A DNA stretch of 40,960 nt, taken from the NCBI GenBank assembly GCA_946532115.1, contig CAMNBC010000007.1, positions 1 through 40,960 on the forward strand, in the 5' to 3' direction. This stretch comes from an uncultured Treponema sp. GTDB taxonomy: Bacteria > Spirochaetota > Spirochaetia > Treponematales > Treponemataceae. The translations under genes and the position numbers were made by a program. Positions 26,637 to 36,347 of the stretch are shown piece after piece. Numbering within the stretch: the stretch's first letter is position 1; every line of letters begins with the position of its first letter. The notes under the pieces were generated by a model that saw only the letters and a list, made by a program, of their open reading frames with translations, did not search any database and was not told where the DNA came from.

Positions 26637-28082
26637 ATGAGAATAGTTATAGTGGGAGCTGGGTTCACAGGAATCCAGCTGGCCAAACTTTTAATAAATG
26701 AAAAAAATCAGGTTGCCGTTGTTGATAATGATGAGAACACTATCCGTCATGCATCAAATCAGCTTGACTGTACTGTAATGTGTGCAGACGGCAACAATCT
26801 TGAAACGCTGGAAGAGCTTGGAATTGCAAAAGCCGATGCCCTTGTCTGCGTTACCTCTTCCGATGAAGTTAATATGATTACCTGTTCTCTTGTAGACGCA
26901 GTGTATCCCGATATCTTAAAAATTGCCCGTGTTCGTAATTATGCCTACTACGTTAACACTGCCAAGGCCGAAAAAAAGCATTCAAATACATTTGCAGGAA
27001 AGCACCGTCCTCTTTATGGAATCAATTATATGATTCATCCGGACGTTGAGGCTGCTGATGCAATTGTTCAGGCAGTTGAAAACGGAGCGGTTGGAAACGT
27101 TATTACCTTTGATAATTCAGACCTTGAAATTGCACGAATTACAGTTGTAGCCGGTAGTGTGATTGATGGCGTTATGCTAAAGGAACTGCGTTCTAAAACT
27201 GATGTAAAATTTCTTGTTGCCTATATTGAACAGAATGGTGAAACAATGCTTCCGAGCGGAGATACAAAGCTTACTGCTGATACAACTCTTGGTGTTCTTG
27301 TTTCTAAAGATGATATTTCCAGGGTAGTGGAACTTTGCGGTGCAGAACAGAAAGAGCTTCGTAAGGTTGCTTTGATTGGAGCGGGCCGTATTGGAACTAT
27401 TGTTGCAGAAAAACTGATGGGTGGTACGCAAAAGGCAAGCGGAATTGCACGTTTGTTTACAAGTATTAAGGCCCGCAGAAACTTCGATTTTGTGATTATT
27501 GATTCGGATGATGAATTGACGAAGGCCGCCTCGGAAAAGTTCCCGGATGCGCGGGTAATGAGGGCGGATGCAACTGATGAAACATTCCTCCGTGATGAGG
27601 GCATTGTAAATTTTGACCTTGCTATCTGTACAACGCATAATCATGAAATGAACATGGTACTCGCCGCTTATCTTGAATCGCTTGGGGTGAAACAAACGGT
27701 AAGCCTTGTAGGTAGTTCGGCTTTTGCGGAGATTTCACGTAAGCTTGGTATTGATGTTCCGGTGCCGCTTCGTGATGCGGTTGTAGATTCTATTATGAGT
27801 CACCTCCGCGGTAAATCTGTAAAAGAAATTCATACAGTAACAAACGGACAGCTTGAAATTGTAGAATGCGAAGTAACTTCAGATTCAAAAGTTAATGGTA
27901 AAGAACTTAAGGAAATTTCAAATCCTGGAACCTTCCTTGTTCTGCTTGATAAAAAATCAGGAACGGATCAGTATCAGATTGTAAACGGAAATACCCGAAT
28001 TACTGCCGGAGATCATATAGTTCTTATCACTGTTGCCGAGAACAGCAAAAAAGTTCTGGCTTATTTTGGAAGTGGGGTATAA
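26637..28082 (+). CDS. trkA: Trk system potassium transporter TrkA
   Basis: two Rossmann/RCK-N modules (MRIVIVGAGFTGIQLAKLL; KVALIGAGRIGTIVAEKL) with RCK-C. Confidence 0.92.
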   Translation: MRIVIVGAGFTGIQLAKLLINEKNQVAVVDNDENTIRHASNQLDCTVMCADGNNLETLEELGIAKADALVCVTSSDEVNMITCSLVDAVYPDILKIARVRNYAYYVNTAKAEKKHSNTFAGKHRPLYGINYMIHPDVEAADAIVQAVENGAVGNVITFDNSDLEIARITVVAGSVIDGVMLKELRSKTDVKFLVAYIEQNGETMLPSGDTKLTADTTLGVLVSKDDISRVVELCGAEQKELRKVALIGAGRIGTIVAEKLMGGTQKASGIARLFTSIKARRNFDFVIIDSDDELTKAASEKFPDARVMRADATDETFLRDEGIVNFDLAICTTHNHEMNMVLAAYLESLGVKQTVSLVGSSAFAEISRKLGIDVPVPLRDAVVDSIMSHLRGKSVKEIHTVTNGQLEIVECEVTSDSKVNGKELKEISNPGTFLVLLDKKSGTDQYQIVNGNTRITAGDHIVLITVAENSKKVLAYFGSGV

Positions 28083-29527
28083 TGTTTGCAATTTCATTTC
28101 TAAAAATATCTTCCATTCTTCTTTCAATAGTTGGTGTCCTTTTTGCAATTCCACTTGGTTTTGCATTTTATAATGGTGAAACATCAGTTTATCTGCCATT
28201 TATAATTCCAATGGCAATAAGCTTTATTTTTGTATTGGCGGTAAATATTCCAACCCGTAAGTTTAAAATAACAATGAATACCCGTCAGACTTTTTTGATT
28301 GTTGCACTTTCGTGGATTGTCGTTAGCCTTATGGGTGCGGTTCCGCTTTATTTTAGCGGCAGTATTCCACACTTTGTAGATGCTCTTTTTGAAAGCGTGA
28401 GCGGTTTTTCAACAACGGGTTCAACAATATTAAGTGAAATTGAAACATTACCTGTTTCAATCAATATGCTTCGCTGTCTTACTCACTGGATTGGCGGTAT
28501 GGGAATTGTAACTCTCACTGTTGCCCTTATGCCGCTTTTAGGAGTAGGCGGTTTTCAGCTGATAAAGGCTGAAACTACGGGCCCTGAAAAAGGAAAGGTT
28601 ACTGCGCGAATCACAACTACTGCAAAAATTCTCTGGGCTATTTACCTTGGATTTACAGCAGCTGAAACAATTGCTCTTATGATTGCCGGAATGACTTTTA
28701 CAGATGCACTTTCTCATGCTTTTGCAACGCTTGGTACCGGCGGATTTTCAACACGAAACGCTTCCATTGGTTCTTATGATTCTGTTGCAATTGATGTAAT
28801 TATAATGATTTTCATGTTCCTTTCTGGAATCAACTTCAGCCTTTACTTCTATATAATAACAAGAAAATTCCGCGATATTACAACAAATTCTGAATTCAAG
28901 GCTTATCTTATAATTGTGGCTGTTCTCATAATCAGTGTTACAATTTCACTCAGAAATTTTTACGGTAATTTTGGTGACCGCCTGCGCTACAGTTCATTCC
29001 AGGTTGTTTCACTCATGACTACAACCGGTTTTTCAACTGCAGACTTTATGCAGTGGCCTGCTGTTTCACAATTCCTTCTTTTTGTTACATTCTTTATTGG
29101 TGGATGTTCGGGGTCAACTTCGGGTGGTGTAAAAGTTATCCGCTGGCTGGTACTTAGTAAACAGGTTCAAAATGAAACCCGCAAAATGCTTCATCCGCAC
29201 GGAGTTTTTGCAATCCGCTTAAACGGACGTCCGGGACGTAAAGATATTGTTTTTAATGTTGCTGCCTTTATGGTTGTTTACTTTGGACTTGTAGCAGTCA
29301 CAACCTTTGTAGGTTGTCTTGGAAATCTTGATGTATGGTCAAGCTTTACTGGTGCGTTGAGTATGGTTGGAAATATTGGGCCAGGTTATGCACTTCTCGG
29401 TCCTACAGAAAATTTTGGTTTTCTGCCTGATTTTGTAAAATACTGGTACAGCTTTGCAATGCTTGCCGGACGTCTTGAATTATATACAATGATTATTTAC
29501 TTTTTACCGGTTTATTGGGAAAAATAA
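28082..29527 (+). CDS. trkH: Trk system potassium uptake protein TrkH
   Basis: SGFSTTGST, GTGGFSTRNAS, TTTGFSTADF, SGSTSGGVKVIR, GNIGPGY selectivity-filter repeats. Confidence 0.93.
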   Translation: MFAISFLKISSILLSIVGVLFAIPLGFAFYNGETSVYLPFIIPMAISFIFVLAVNIPTRKFKITMNTRQTFLIVALSWIVVSLMGAVPLYFSGSIPHFVDALFESVSGFSTTGSTILSEIETLPVSINMLRCLTHWIGGMGIVTLTVALMPLLGVGGFQLIKAETTGPEKGKVTARITTTAKILWAIYLGFTAAETIALMIAGMTFTDALSHAFATLGTGGFSTRNASIGSYDSVAIDVIIMIFMFLSGINFSLYFYIITRKFRDITTNSEFKAYLIIVAVLIISVTISLRNFYGNFGDRLRYSSFQVVSLMTTTGFSTADFMQWPAVSQFLLFVTFFIGGCSGSTSGGVKVIRWLVLSKQVQNETRKMLHPHGVFAIRLNGRPGRKDIVFNVAAFMVVYFGLVAVTTFVGCLGNLDVWSSFTGALSMVGNIGPGYALLGPTENFGFLPDFVKYWYSFAMLAGRLELYTMIIYFLPVYWEK

Positions 29528-29547
29528 TTGAGGAGAGAAAACTAAAT

Positions 29548-30717
29548 ATGGATAAGAATCTTACCCCAGACGATATTGCAGAATGTATTACTTCACTCAT
29601 TGCCCGAAATAAATTGTGGGCAGGAAAAAAAGTATATGCATATTTTCTTGTTAATAAAACAGCGGGATGTTTTACTAATTCCCATAAATCAGAAAAATAT
29701 AAAAAATTTTTTTCAAAAGTTTTAGAGGAAGAAAAGTCAAAACCTCAGTGTGTAAAAGAAGTTTCATACCGGATTTTTTCAACTGAATATGCAGGACACG
29801 CAAAAGATCTCACGAAATCAGTAATAGCTCAGCTGATTGCTACAGATGAAGCCGATACAGAAAACATCATAATTACTGCAGGTGGTGATGGTACTTCACT
29901 TGAAGTTCAAACTGCTCTTTATAAATGTGCAATGGAAGGACCAAAACACCGTGATGCAATTATGAATAAAATTGCACTTTTACGGCTTCCATTAGGAACC
30001 GGTAATGATGGTACAGATGGTCATACAATAGAAGAAACCGTTGGGCTTTTACGTGGCGGCTTATTATTTACAAATGCCCGTGCAATTCGTGTTTATCCAG
30101 AAAATACACCAGATGAAGCAGCGGTCCGGGCTTGCGGAAAAAATCCTGAAAAATATCAGGATATGAATTTTCAGTCTCCATGGTATGCTTTTAATATTGC
30201 AAGTATTGGTCTTGACGCATACGTTGTTTATATGACCAATACTGTAAAGAAAAAGCTCCCGGGAAATTTTTATCATCTTTGTGTTCCACTTAGTGGCGTA
30301 GTTTATGATAAACACTTTCCTGTAGATACGATGAAAATAGAAATGTATGGTAACAAGGATGATTCTGTTCCTGCTCAGGAAATAAATACAAAAATTACTT
30401 TGCTTGCATTTGGAGCTTCTGGAAACAGAGTTTATGGAGGTGGACATAAAATCCTGCCGAATGAAAATAATCTTTGCGTAACACCAAAAATTAATCTGGC
30501 TGGACTTATAAAAGAAAATCATCGTTTTGTAGACGGATCTTTTGTAGGTACAAATCTGGCAAGTTTGCATCAGGCAGATAAAATCAGACTGAGTTATAAT
30601 AAAGCAATTTTGATGCAATGTGATGGTGAAACTGTAATGCTAAGCCCGGCACATTTTCCTTTGATTATGGAACTGACGGATCCGTGTCTTCGTGTTTTGC
30701 AGCCAATTTCAGAATAG
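29548..30717 (+). CDS. diacylglycerol/lipid kinase-like protein
   Basis: ITAGGDGTSLEVQTAL and LPLGTGNDGTDG motifs; SD GAGGAGAG before M at 29548. Confidence 0.8.
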   Translation: MDKNLTPDDIAECITSLIARNKLWAGKKVYAYFLVNKTAGCFTNSHKSEKYKKFFSKVLEEEKSKPQCVKEVSYRIFSTEYAGHAKDLTKSVIAQLIATDEADTENIIITAGGDGTSLEVQTALYKCAMEGPKHRDAIMNKIALLRLPLGTGNDGTDGHTIEETVGLLRGGLLFTNARAIRVYPENTPDEAAVRACGKNPEKYQDMNFQSPWYAFNIASIGLDAYVVYMTNTVKKKLPGNFYHLCVPLSGVVYDKHFPVDTMKIEMYGNKDDSVPAQEINTKITLLAFGASGNRVYGGGHKILPNENNLCVTPKINLAGLIKENHRFVDGSFVGTNLASLHQADKIRLSYNKAILMQCDGETVMLSPAHFPLIMELTDPCLRVLQPISE

Positions 30718-30744
30718 ATTATAAAATTTTTTATAAAACTATTT

Positions 30745-30769
30745 GTAAAAAAACATTTTTACTTTTTTT
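30745..30769 (+). terminator. Rho-independent terminator-like hairpin
   Basis: GTAAAAA-AACA-TTTTTAC-TTTTTTT. Confidence 0.6.
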
Positions 30770-30796
30770 GTGTTTTGAGTTAAAATAGTCGTATTA

Positions 30797-32293
30797 ATGA
30801 TGAGTGAGTTGGAAGATCAATTAAATTTCGACAAAGGTAGAATACAAGTCTCTGTTAGCCTGCAATTGCCAATAGAAATGACTACATATACGTTACCCAA
30901 AAATACCGAAGTGTATATCCGTAATGTTATGGAGATTTTTCTTGAGGAGTGTCATCAGGAACACTTAAAGGAATATCTTAATTTCTGTTTGAGCGAGCTT
31001 CTTACCAACGCAAAAAAAGCAAATACAAAACGTGTCTACTTTAAGGAAAAAGGTTTAGACATTAACGATCCGAAAGATTATGAAAAGGGTATGGAAACAT
31101 TTAAAATGGATACCCTTACAAATATAGATCATTATCTTGAACTCCAGAGAAAAGAAGGGCTTTATATAAAACTTGCCCTTAGAATTCAGGCAGATAAGAT
31201 TTATATAGAAATCAAAAATAATTCAAAGCTTACAGTTTTTGAAAAAGAACGAATTCAGCAAAAGCTGGACAGTGTTCAGCAGTATAAAAATATGGATGAA
31301 GTTCTTACAAATGTACTCGACCAGTCAGAAGGTGCGGGTTTGGGAATTATCATCATTATTCTTATGCTGCAGAAGGTAGGTCTTTCAAAAGAAAACTATC
31401 AGGTTATTTCTGATGATGACGAAACAATCACAAGAATCATTTTGCCTTGTAACAAAACAGTTTTTGCCGGTGTAGAAATGATTTCTTATGAATTTATAAA
31501 TCTTGAAGATAATCTGCCAATTATAAAATCCAGTTTTGAAAAAGCAGAAAAAATTGTAAATTCAGAAGGCCCTATAGACCGTAATGAATTGTACAAAGTT
31601 ATCCGCAAAGATCTTACACTTTCTCTATTAATGTTTAAGGATGTTCTTGAAAAAGATAAGAAGTGTTTCAGTTTGCCAAAGGCAATGGCAATGCTTTCTG
31701 ATTATGATTTAAAGTTTATCTATAATATAAGTAATCCTAGAATCCGACTTGTTGAAGATGACGAAGTTTCAATCCGAATCTGGAATCATTCTCAAAGAGT
31801 TGCATTCTATGCTTATAATCTATACAAGAACAGTATTTATAAAGATACTTTCCAGGAAGATGAAGAATATATTTATCTGCTTGGGCTATTAAATAGTCTC
31901 GGCGGATTTTTGATTGCCAATGCAAGTGAAAATCAAATATCTTATATTACTGAATTAAGTCAGCAGTATACAGAATATGGCGATAAGATTCTTGATATGT
32001 TCCTGCATAGAAATGCTTCAACTTATCTTACAATGGTTGCGGCAAGAAATTACGGTTTTGATATGAATACCTGTTATGACCTTGTTGGATGGAATGGACT
32101 GGCACGAGTTCCAGACCATGCAAAAAAACGAGTGGGTATTCTTCACCTTGCCGAAATGTGTGAATTTTATGATCGGGGAATTGTAGACTTCTATCAGATA
32201 GATAAAGAAGTTCGCAGAGATTTTAATCTTGAAAATGAAGCAGAGTTTAAAACCTTGGTGCAGCGTCTTAAACAAGGTTATGAAGATCAATAA
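30797..32293 (+). CDS. HATPase-like domain fused to HDOD-like domain
   Basis: N-terminal FCLSELLTNAKKAN and DQSEGAGLGIIIIILML (HATPase N/G boxes); C-terminal WNHSQRVAFYAYNL...YLLGLLNSLGGFLIAN (HDOD-like). Confidence 0.6.
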   Translation: MMSELEDQLNFDKGRIQVSVSLQLPIEMTTYTLPKNTEVYIRNVMEIFLEECHQEHLKEYLNFCLSELLTNAKKANTKRVYFKEKGLDINDPKDYEKGMETFKMDTLTNIDHYLELQRKEGLYIKLALRIQADKIYIEIKNNSKLTVFEKERIQQKLDSVQQYKNMDEVLTNVLDQSEGAGLGIIIIILMLQKVGLSKENYQVISDDDETITRIILPCNKTVFAGVEMISYEFINLEDNLPIIKSSFEKAEKIVNSEGPIDRNELYKVIRKDLTLSLLMFKDVLEKDKKCFSLPKAMAMLSDYDLKFIYNISNPRIRLVEDDEVSIRIWNHSQRVAFYAYNLYKNSIYKDTFQEDEEYIYLLGLLNSLGGFLIANASENQISYITELSQQYTEYGDKILDMFLHRNASTYLTMVAARNYGFDMNTCYDLVGWNGLARVPDHAKKRVGILHLAEMCEFYDRGIVDFYQIDKEVRRDFNLENEAEFKTLVQRLKQGYEDQ

Positions 32294-32348
32294 TCTCACT
32301 TCATTTTTTTCTTGTCGGTTATGCGGTTAAACTGTTATAATTGATGTT

Positions 32349-33461
32349 ATGAAAGCTTCTACACTTAAAACAGAAAAAAACGATAAGCCTGTAAAAACTG
32401 TTGGAATTTTGACATCTGGTGGAGATGCACCAGGTCTTAATGCTGCAATCCGTGCACTTTGTATTTCTGGTCAAAATAATTATGGCATGAAATTTATTGG
32501 TATTCACAACGGATACCGTGGCCTCATAGATAACGATACATTTAAAATGGATGAAATTGATCTGGAACCTCTTATTTCTCAGGGCGGAACAATTCTTGGA
32601 ACTTCGCGTGTAAAGCCATTTAAGAATCCTGTTCCGGATCCAAAGACAGGTCTTCTTCCGGTGGAAGGAATAAAAGAAACTTTCAAAAAAAATAAACTTG
32701 ATGCCCTTGTGTGTCTTGGTGGTAATGGAACTAATACGACTGCATCGCTCTTGTCTGAGGCAGGTTTTAATGTAATTGGTTTGCCTAAGACTATTGATAA
32801 TGATATTGTTGGAACAGACGAGACTTTTGGTTTTCATACAGCAATTGATGTTGCTACTCATGGAATTGAAGCCATACGGACAACTGCAAAGAGTCACAGT
32901 CGTGCTATGGTTGTTGAAATTATGGGGCACAAAGTAGGATGGCTTGGTTTATACGCTGGACTTGCCGGTCGTGCAGATGTAATTCTGCTTCCTGAAATTC
33001 CTTACGACATTAAAAAAATTGCAAAATATATGAAAGCTAAAAAGGCTAAAGGGCAGAACTATTTTATTATTGCCTGCTCTGAAGGTGCTATAGATCTGGA
33101 TGAAGCGGCACTCGGTAAAAAGGAATTTAAGAAGGCGCGTGAAGCGATGTCTCAGAGTGTTGGTTTCCGCGTTGCAAAAGAAATTGAAGAAGCTACAGGA
33201 ATTGAAACCAGAACCAGCGTATTAGGCTATGTTCAGCGTGGTTCAGATCCTGTGCCTTATGATATGATTCTTGCTACCAAACTTGGAAACGCTGCAGCAG
33301 ATTTTCTTGCAGAAAAGAAATTCGGAAATCTGGTTGCAGTGAAAAATGGCGGAATTGTTGCAACTCCGCTTTCTGTGGTTGCGGGACGAGTAAAGGAAAT
33401 TACAGAAACAGATCCTGTACTCAAAACTGCCCGTGATTTAGGAATTTGTTTTGGCGACTAA
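32349..33461 (+). CDS. 6-phosphofructokinase family protein
   Basis: GILTSGGDAPGLNAAIRAL, LGGNGTNTTASLL, PKTIDNDIVGTDETFGF, VEIMGHKVGWLGLYAGL. Confidence 0.9.
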   Translation: MKASTLKTEKNDKPVKTVGILTSGGDAPGLNAAIRALCISGQNNYGMKFIGIHNGYRGLIDNDTFKMDEIDLEPLISQGGTILGTSRVKPFKNPVPDPKTGLLPVEGIKETFKKNKLDALVCLGGNGTNTTASLLSEAGFNVIGLPKTIDNDIVGTDETFGFHTAIDVATHGIEAIRTTAKSHSRAMVVEIMGHKVGWLGLYAGLAGRADVILLPEIPYDIKKIAKYMKAKKAKGQNYFIIACSEGAIDLDEAALGKKEFKKAREAMSQSVGFRVAKEIEEATGIETRTSVLGYVQRGSDPVPYDMILATKLGNAAADFLAEKKFGNLVAVKNGGIVATPLSVVAGRVKEITETDPVLKTARDLGICFGD

Positions 33462-34341
33462 TGGTGATTTGAAATGCCACCGTTGTGCTGTATGTGACGG
33501 CTACGGCTGCCCGGGTATGCTTCCTGGGCTTGGTGGTGTTTTTGAAGGAAAAAACTTTCAGTTAAATTATGAAGGCTGGCGTGAACTTTTAGAAGCAGCT
33601 GTAGAGAATGGAGCAGGTGAAGAAATCCGCAATATTCCAGTGCGCCCTTCCACCCTGCGCTGCGGCCCCGTGACCGGCGCAGTTGAAAACATCGGCTACA
33701 CAAGCGAGTCAGATTTTTATTTACCGTATTTGCAGAATGCAGTGCGCGCCGGATTAGGGCTATGCGTAGGCGACGGCTGCCCTGATGAAAAACTAAAACT
33801 CGGTGTTGCCGCCACACGGGCCACAGGCACAAAAGCAGCCTTCTTTCTCAAACCATACCCTCAGGAAAAATTATTTGAACGAATAGAATGGGTTCGTCCT
33901 TATGCCTCACATATAGGAATAGATATAGATTCTTATAATATTGTCACAATGCGAAATCTTGTAAATCTTGAGCGAAAGACTGCCGCTCAACTGCAGGAGT
34001 TCCGTGAACATACAAAGCTTCCTTTTGTAATAAAAGGTGTATTTACACCAGACGACCTAACGTTAGTTAGTTTAGTTCGCCCAGATGTTGTTTACATTTC
34101 CAACCACGGCGGCCGCGTAGAAACCCGGGTTGGCAGTACGGCGCAGTTTCTTGCAGAAAATGCAAAGGAGCTCAAAAAGTATTGTAAGGAAATCTGGGTA
34201 GACGGCGGAATCCGTACAAAGCAGGATATTCAGACGGCACTTTATTATGGAGCAGATCAAATAATAATGGCACGGCCTTTAATCCGTGCCACCTTCGATG
34301 AACATTATACTGAAACTATAAATGATATTTTAAAAGGTTGA
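33451..34341 (+). CDS. FMN-dependent alpha-hydroxy-acid dehydrogenase/oxidase-like protein
   Basis: PFVIKGV, VVYISNHGGR, EIWVDGGIRTKQDIQTALYYGADQIIMARP; TTG start overlapping the PFK stop. Confidence 0.8.
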   Translation: MATNGDLKCHRCAVCDGYGCPGMLPGLGGVFEGKNFQLNYEGWRELLEAAVENGAGEEIRNIPVRPSTLRCGPVTGAVENIGYTSESDFYLPYLQNAVRAGLGLCVGDGCPDEKLKLGVAATRATGTKAAFFLKPYPQEKLFERIEWVRPYASHIGIDIDSYNIVTMRNLVNLERKTAAQLQEFREHTKLPFVIKGVFTPDDLTLVSLVRPDVVYISNHGGRVETRVGSTAQFLAENAKELKKYCKEIWVDGGIRTKQDIQTALYYGADQIIMARPLIRATFDEHYTETINDILKG

Positions 34342-34357
34342 ACTTGTTCTGGAGCAA

Positions 34358-35137
34358 TTAAAACTTAAGCATATAGCCGCTATATGTTGCAAGTAAACTT
34401 ACTCTATCAGGCAGACCGATAATTGAAAATATCTGATGCATCCTGTTTTTTAAGGTTCCAATTGTTATTCCGGATTCTTTTGCAATATCTTCATAGCGTT
34501 TATCCTGTAATATTGCCGAAATCCATACTTTATCGCGTTCCGTTAATTCCGGATACTGTGATAAATCCCAGATTTTATTAACTACAGGCTCATGTGTGCT
34601 TCTTAAGAAATGAACAAAGAATACCATGGAAATTGAATAAGTCAAAAGATATCCTAAAGAATCAATCAAAGAATCAACGAATTGACTCCAGCTTATTCTG
34701 AGGTCAATCAATATGAGAGCTGCGTATAAAAACATCGTCAAAAGAACTTTATATTTTGTATGTTTTCTGTAATAGCCTCGCAATACACATGAGGATGTTC
34801 CAAGAAGATAGAGCGCTGTACCTAATTGTTTTTTTCCAAGAGAAGGTGTAAACATGTAAACAAAAGAAAAATAAAATGCTATGAAAGCTACAACTTCAAT
34901 ATGCTGAGGCGAAAAGAGCAGGAATATAAAAACAATAAGGCATAAGCTGTTTGAAATAAATAAGCCTTCCGGAGAAGCAAAGAAATCTTCCAGGGAAGTG
35001 ATATTTGAAAAATCAAAAGCATAGCCCATTCTGTAAAAGGCTCTGGATAGATAAAAAATCTCCGCAATTATTCCCACAATCGAAAAGAGGCGAAACATTT
35101 TTAATACTTCAGGTGAATAAATATTTTTAATTCTCAT
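34358..35137 (-). CDS. membrane-anchored LuxR-type HTH regulator (paralogue of 931..1731)
   Basis: multi-TM N-terminus; C-terminal LTERDKVWISAILQDKRYEDIAKESGITIGTLKNRMHQIFSIIG. Confidence 0.8.
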   Translation of the reverse strand: MRIKNIYSPEVLKMFRLFSIVGIIAEIFYLSRAFYRMGYAFDFSNITSLEDFFASPEGLFISNSLCLIVFIFLLFSPQHIEVVAFIAFYFSFVYMFTPSLGKKQLGTALYLLGTSSCVLRGYYRKHTKYKVLLTMFLYAALILIDLRISWSQFVDSLIDSLGYLLTYSISMVFFVHFLRSTHEPVVNKIWDLSQYPELTERDKVWISAILQDKRYEDIAKESGITIGTLKNRMHQIFSIIGLPDRVSLLATYSGYMLKF

Positions 35138-35194
35138 TTTTTTTCCTTATCATTAATAATGATACCATTTATATGAAAAAAATTCAAAAAAAAC

Positions 35195-35234
35195 TTGACA
35201 TCTCGATTGTATCACTGTATTATGTGCTTAATAC
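35195..35234 (+). promoter_or_regulatory. promoter TTGACA-N17-TATTAT with overlapping inverted repeat GTATTA-N6-TAATAC
   Basis: -35 35195-35200; -10 35218-35223; inverted repeat 35217-35234. Confidence 0.65.
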
Positions 35235-35284
35235 AACAATACAAATTAAAATACAGGCCTTTTTTTGGCTTTTACAGGAGTTAT

Positions 35285-35638
35285 ATGGAATATCAGTTTA
35301 CGAATGATAAACCGATTTATCTTCAGCTAATAGACTATTTTAAGTCTCAGATTATTTCCGGTGAACTAACGGAAGGTAGTAGACTTGAATCGGTCAGAGA
35401 CCTTGCTGTTAAGGCTCACGTAAATCCGAATACCATGCAGAAGGCTCTCTCTGAGCTGGAAAGAATGGAGCTGGTTCGTACCGAAAGAACTTCGGGACGT
35501 TTTATTACAGACGATAAGGAAAAAATAAAGGCTATGAAAGAAGAAGTTGCAAAGACTGAAATTTCTGCATTTCTTGAAAAAATGAAATCACTCGGTTTTG
35601 ATAAAGAAGAAGTCATCAAAATAATTGAAGAAGAATAG
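35285..35638 (+). CDS. GntR family (YtrA-type) transcriptional regulator
   Basis: KPIYLQLIDYFKSQIISGELTEGSRLESVRDLAVKAHVNPNTMQKALSELERMELV; SD before M at 35285. Confidence 0.92.
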   Translation: MEYQFTNDKPIYLQLIDYFKSQIISGELTEGSRLESVRDLAVKAHVNPNTMQKALSELERMELVRTERTSGRFITDDKEKIKAMKEEVAKTEISAFLEKMKSLGFDKEEVIKIIEEE

Positions 35639-35648
35639 GGAGTATAAC

Positions 35649-36347
35649 ATGGAAACAGTTTTGGAATGTAAAAATCTTACAAAAAAATATATAACAAAAA
35701 CTGCGCTTAAAGGAATTGATATATCTGTTCCAAAGGGCGCAATTGTTGGTTTGCTTGGACCAAATGGCAGTGGTAAAACAACCTTGCTTAAACTTGCGGC
35801 CGGGCTTTTAAAACCTACTTCCGGTGAGATTCTGGTTTGCGGGCTCAAGCCTGGTGCGGAATCAAAAGAAATTGCGGCTTATCAGCCAGACAGAGTTTAT
35901 TTTAACGACTGGATGACGGTGAACGACCTTGTTCAGATGATGACTGATTTCTATAAAAACTTTAATAAAGAAAAAGCATATGAAATGCTTACGAATCTGA
36001 AAATTGAAAAAGGTGATAAATTAAAGAGTCTTTCAAAAGGAACAAAAGAAAAGGTTCAGCTGATTTTGACAATGAGCCGTGAAGCACCTCTTTATATGCT
36101 TGATGAACCGATTGGCGGTGTTGACCCTGCTGCACGAGATTATATTCTTAATACAATTATTTCAAACTACAGTGAGAATTCTACCGTTATAATTTCAACT
36201 CATTTGATTAGTGATATTGAACCGGTTTTAAATTATGTTTTATTCTTGAAGGAAGGAAACATTATCCGCCAGGGAGATGTTGATTCTATTCGTGAAGAAA
36301 AAGGAATGTCTATAGATCAGCTCTTCCGTGAAGAGTTCAGATGCTGA
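35649..36347 (+). CDS. ABC transporter ATP-binding protein
   Basis: Walker A GPNGSGKTT; signature LSKGTKEK; Walker B LYMLDEPIGGVDP. Confidence 0.95.
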   Translation: METVLECKNLTKKYITKTALKGIDISVPKGAIVGLLGPNGSGKTTLLKLAAGLLKPTSGEILVCGLKPGAESKEIAAYQPDRVYFNDWMTVNDLVQMMTDFYKNFNKEKAYEMLTNLKIEKGDKLKSLSKGTKEKVQLILTMSREAPLYMLDEPIGGVDPAARDYILNTIISNYSENSTVIISTHLISDIEPVLNYVLFLKEGNIIRQGDVDSIREEKGMSIDQLFREEFRC

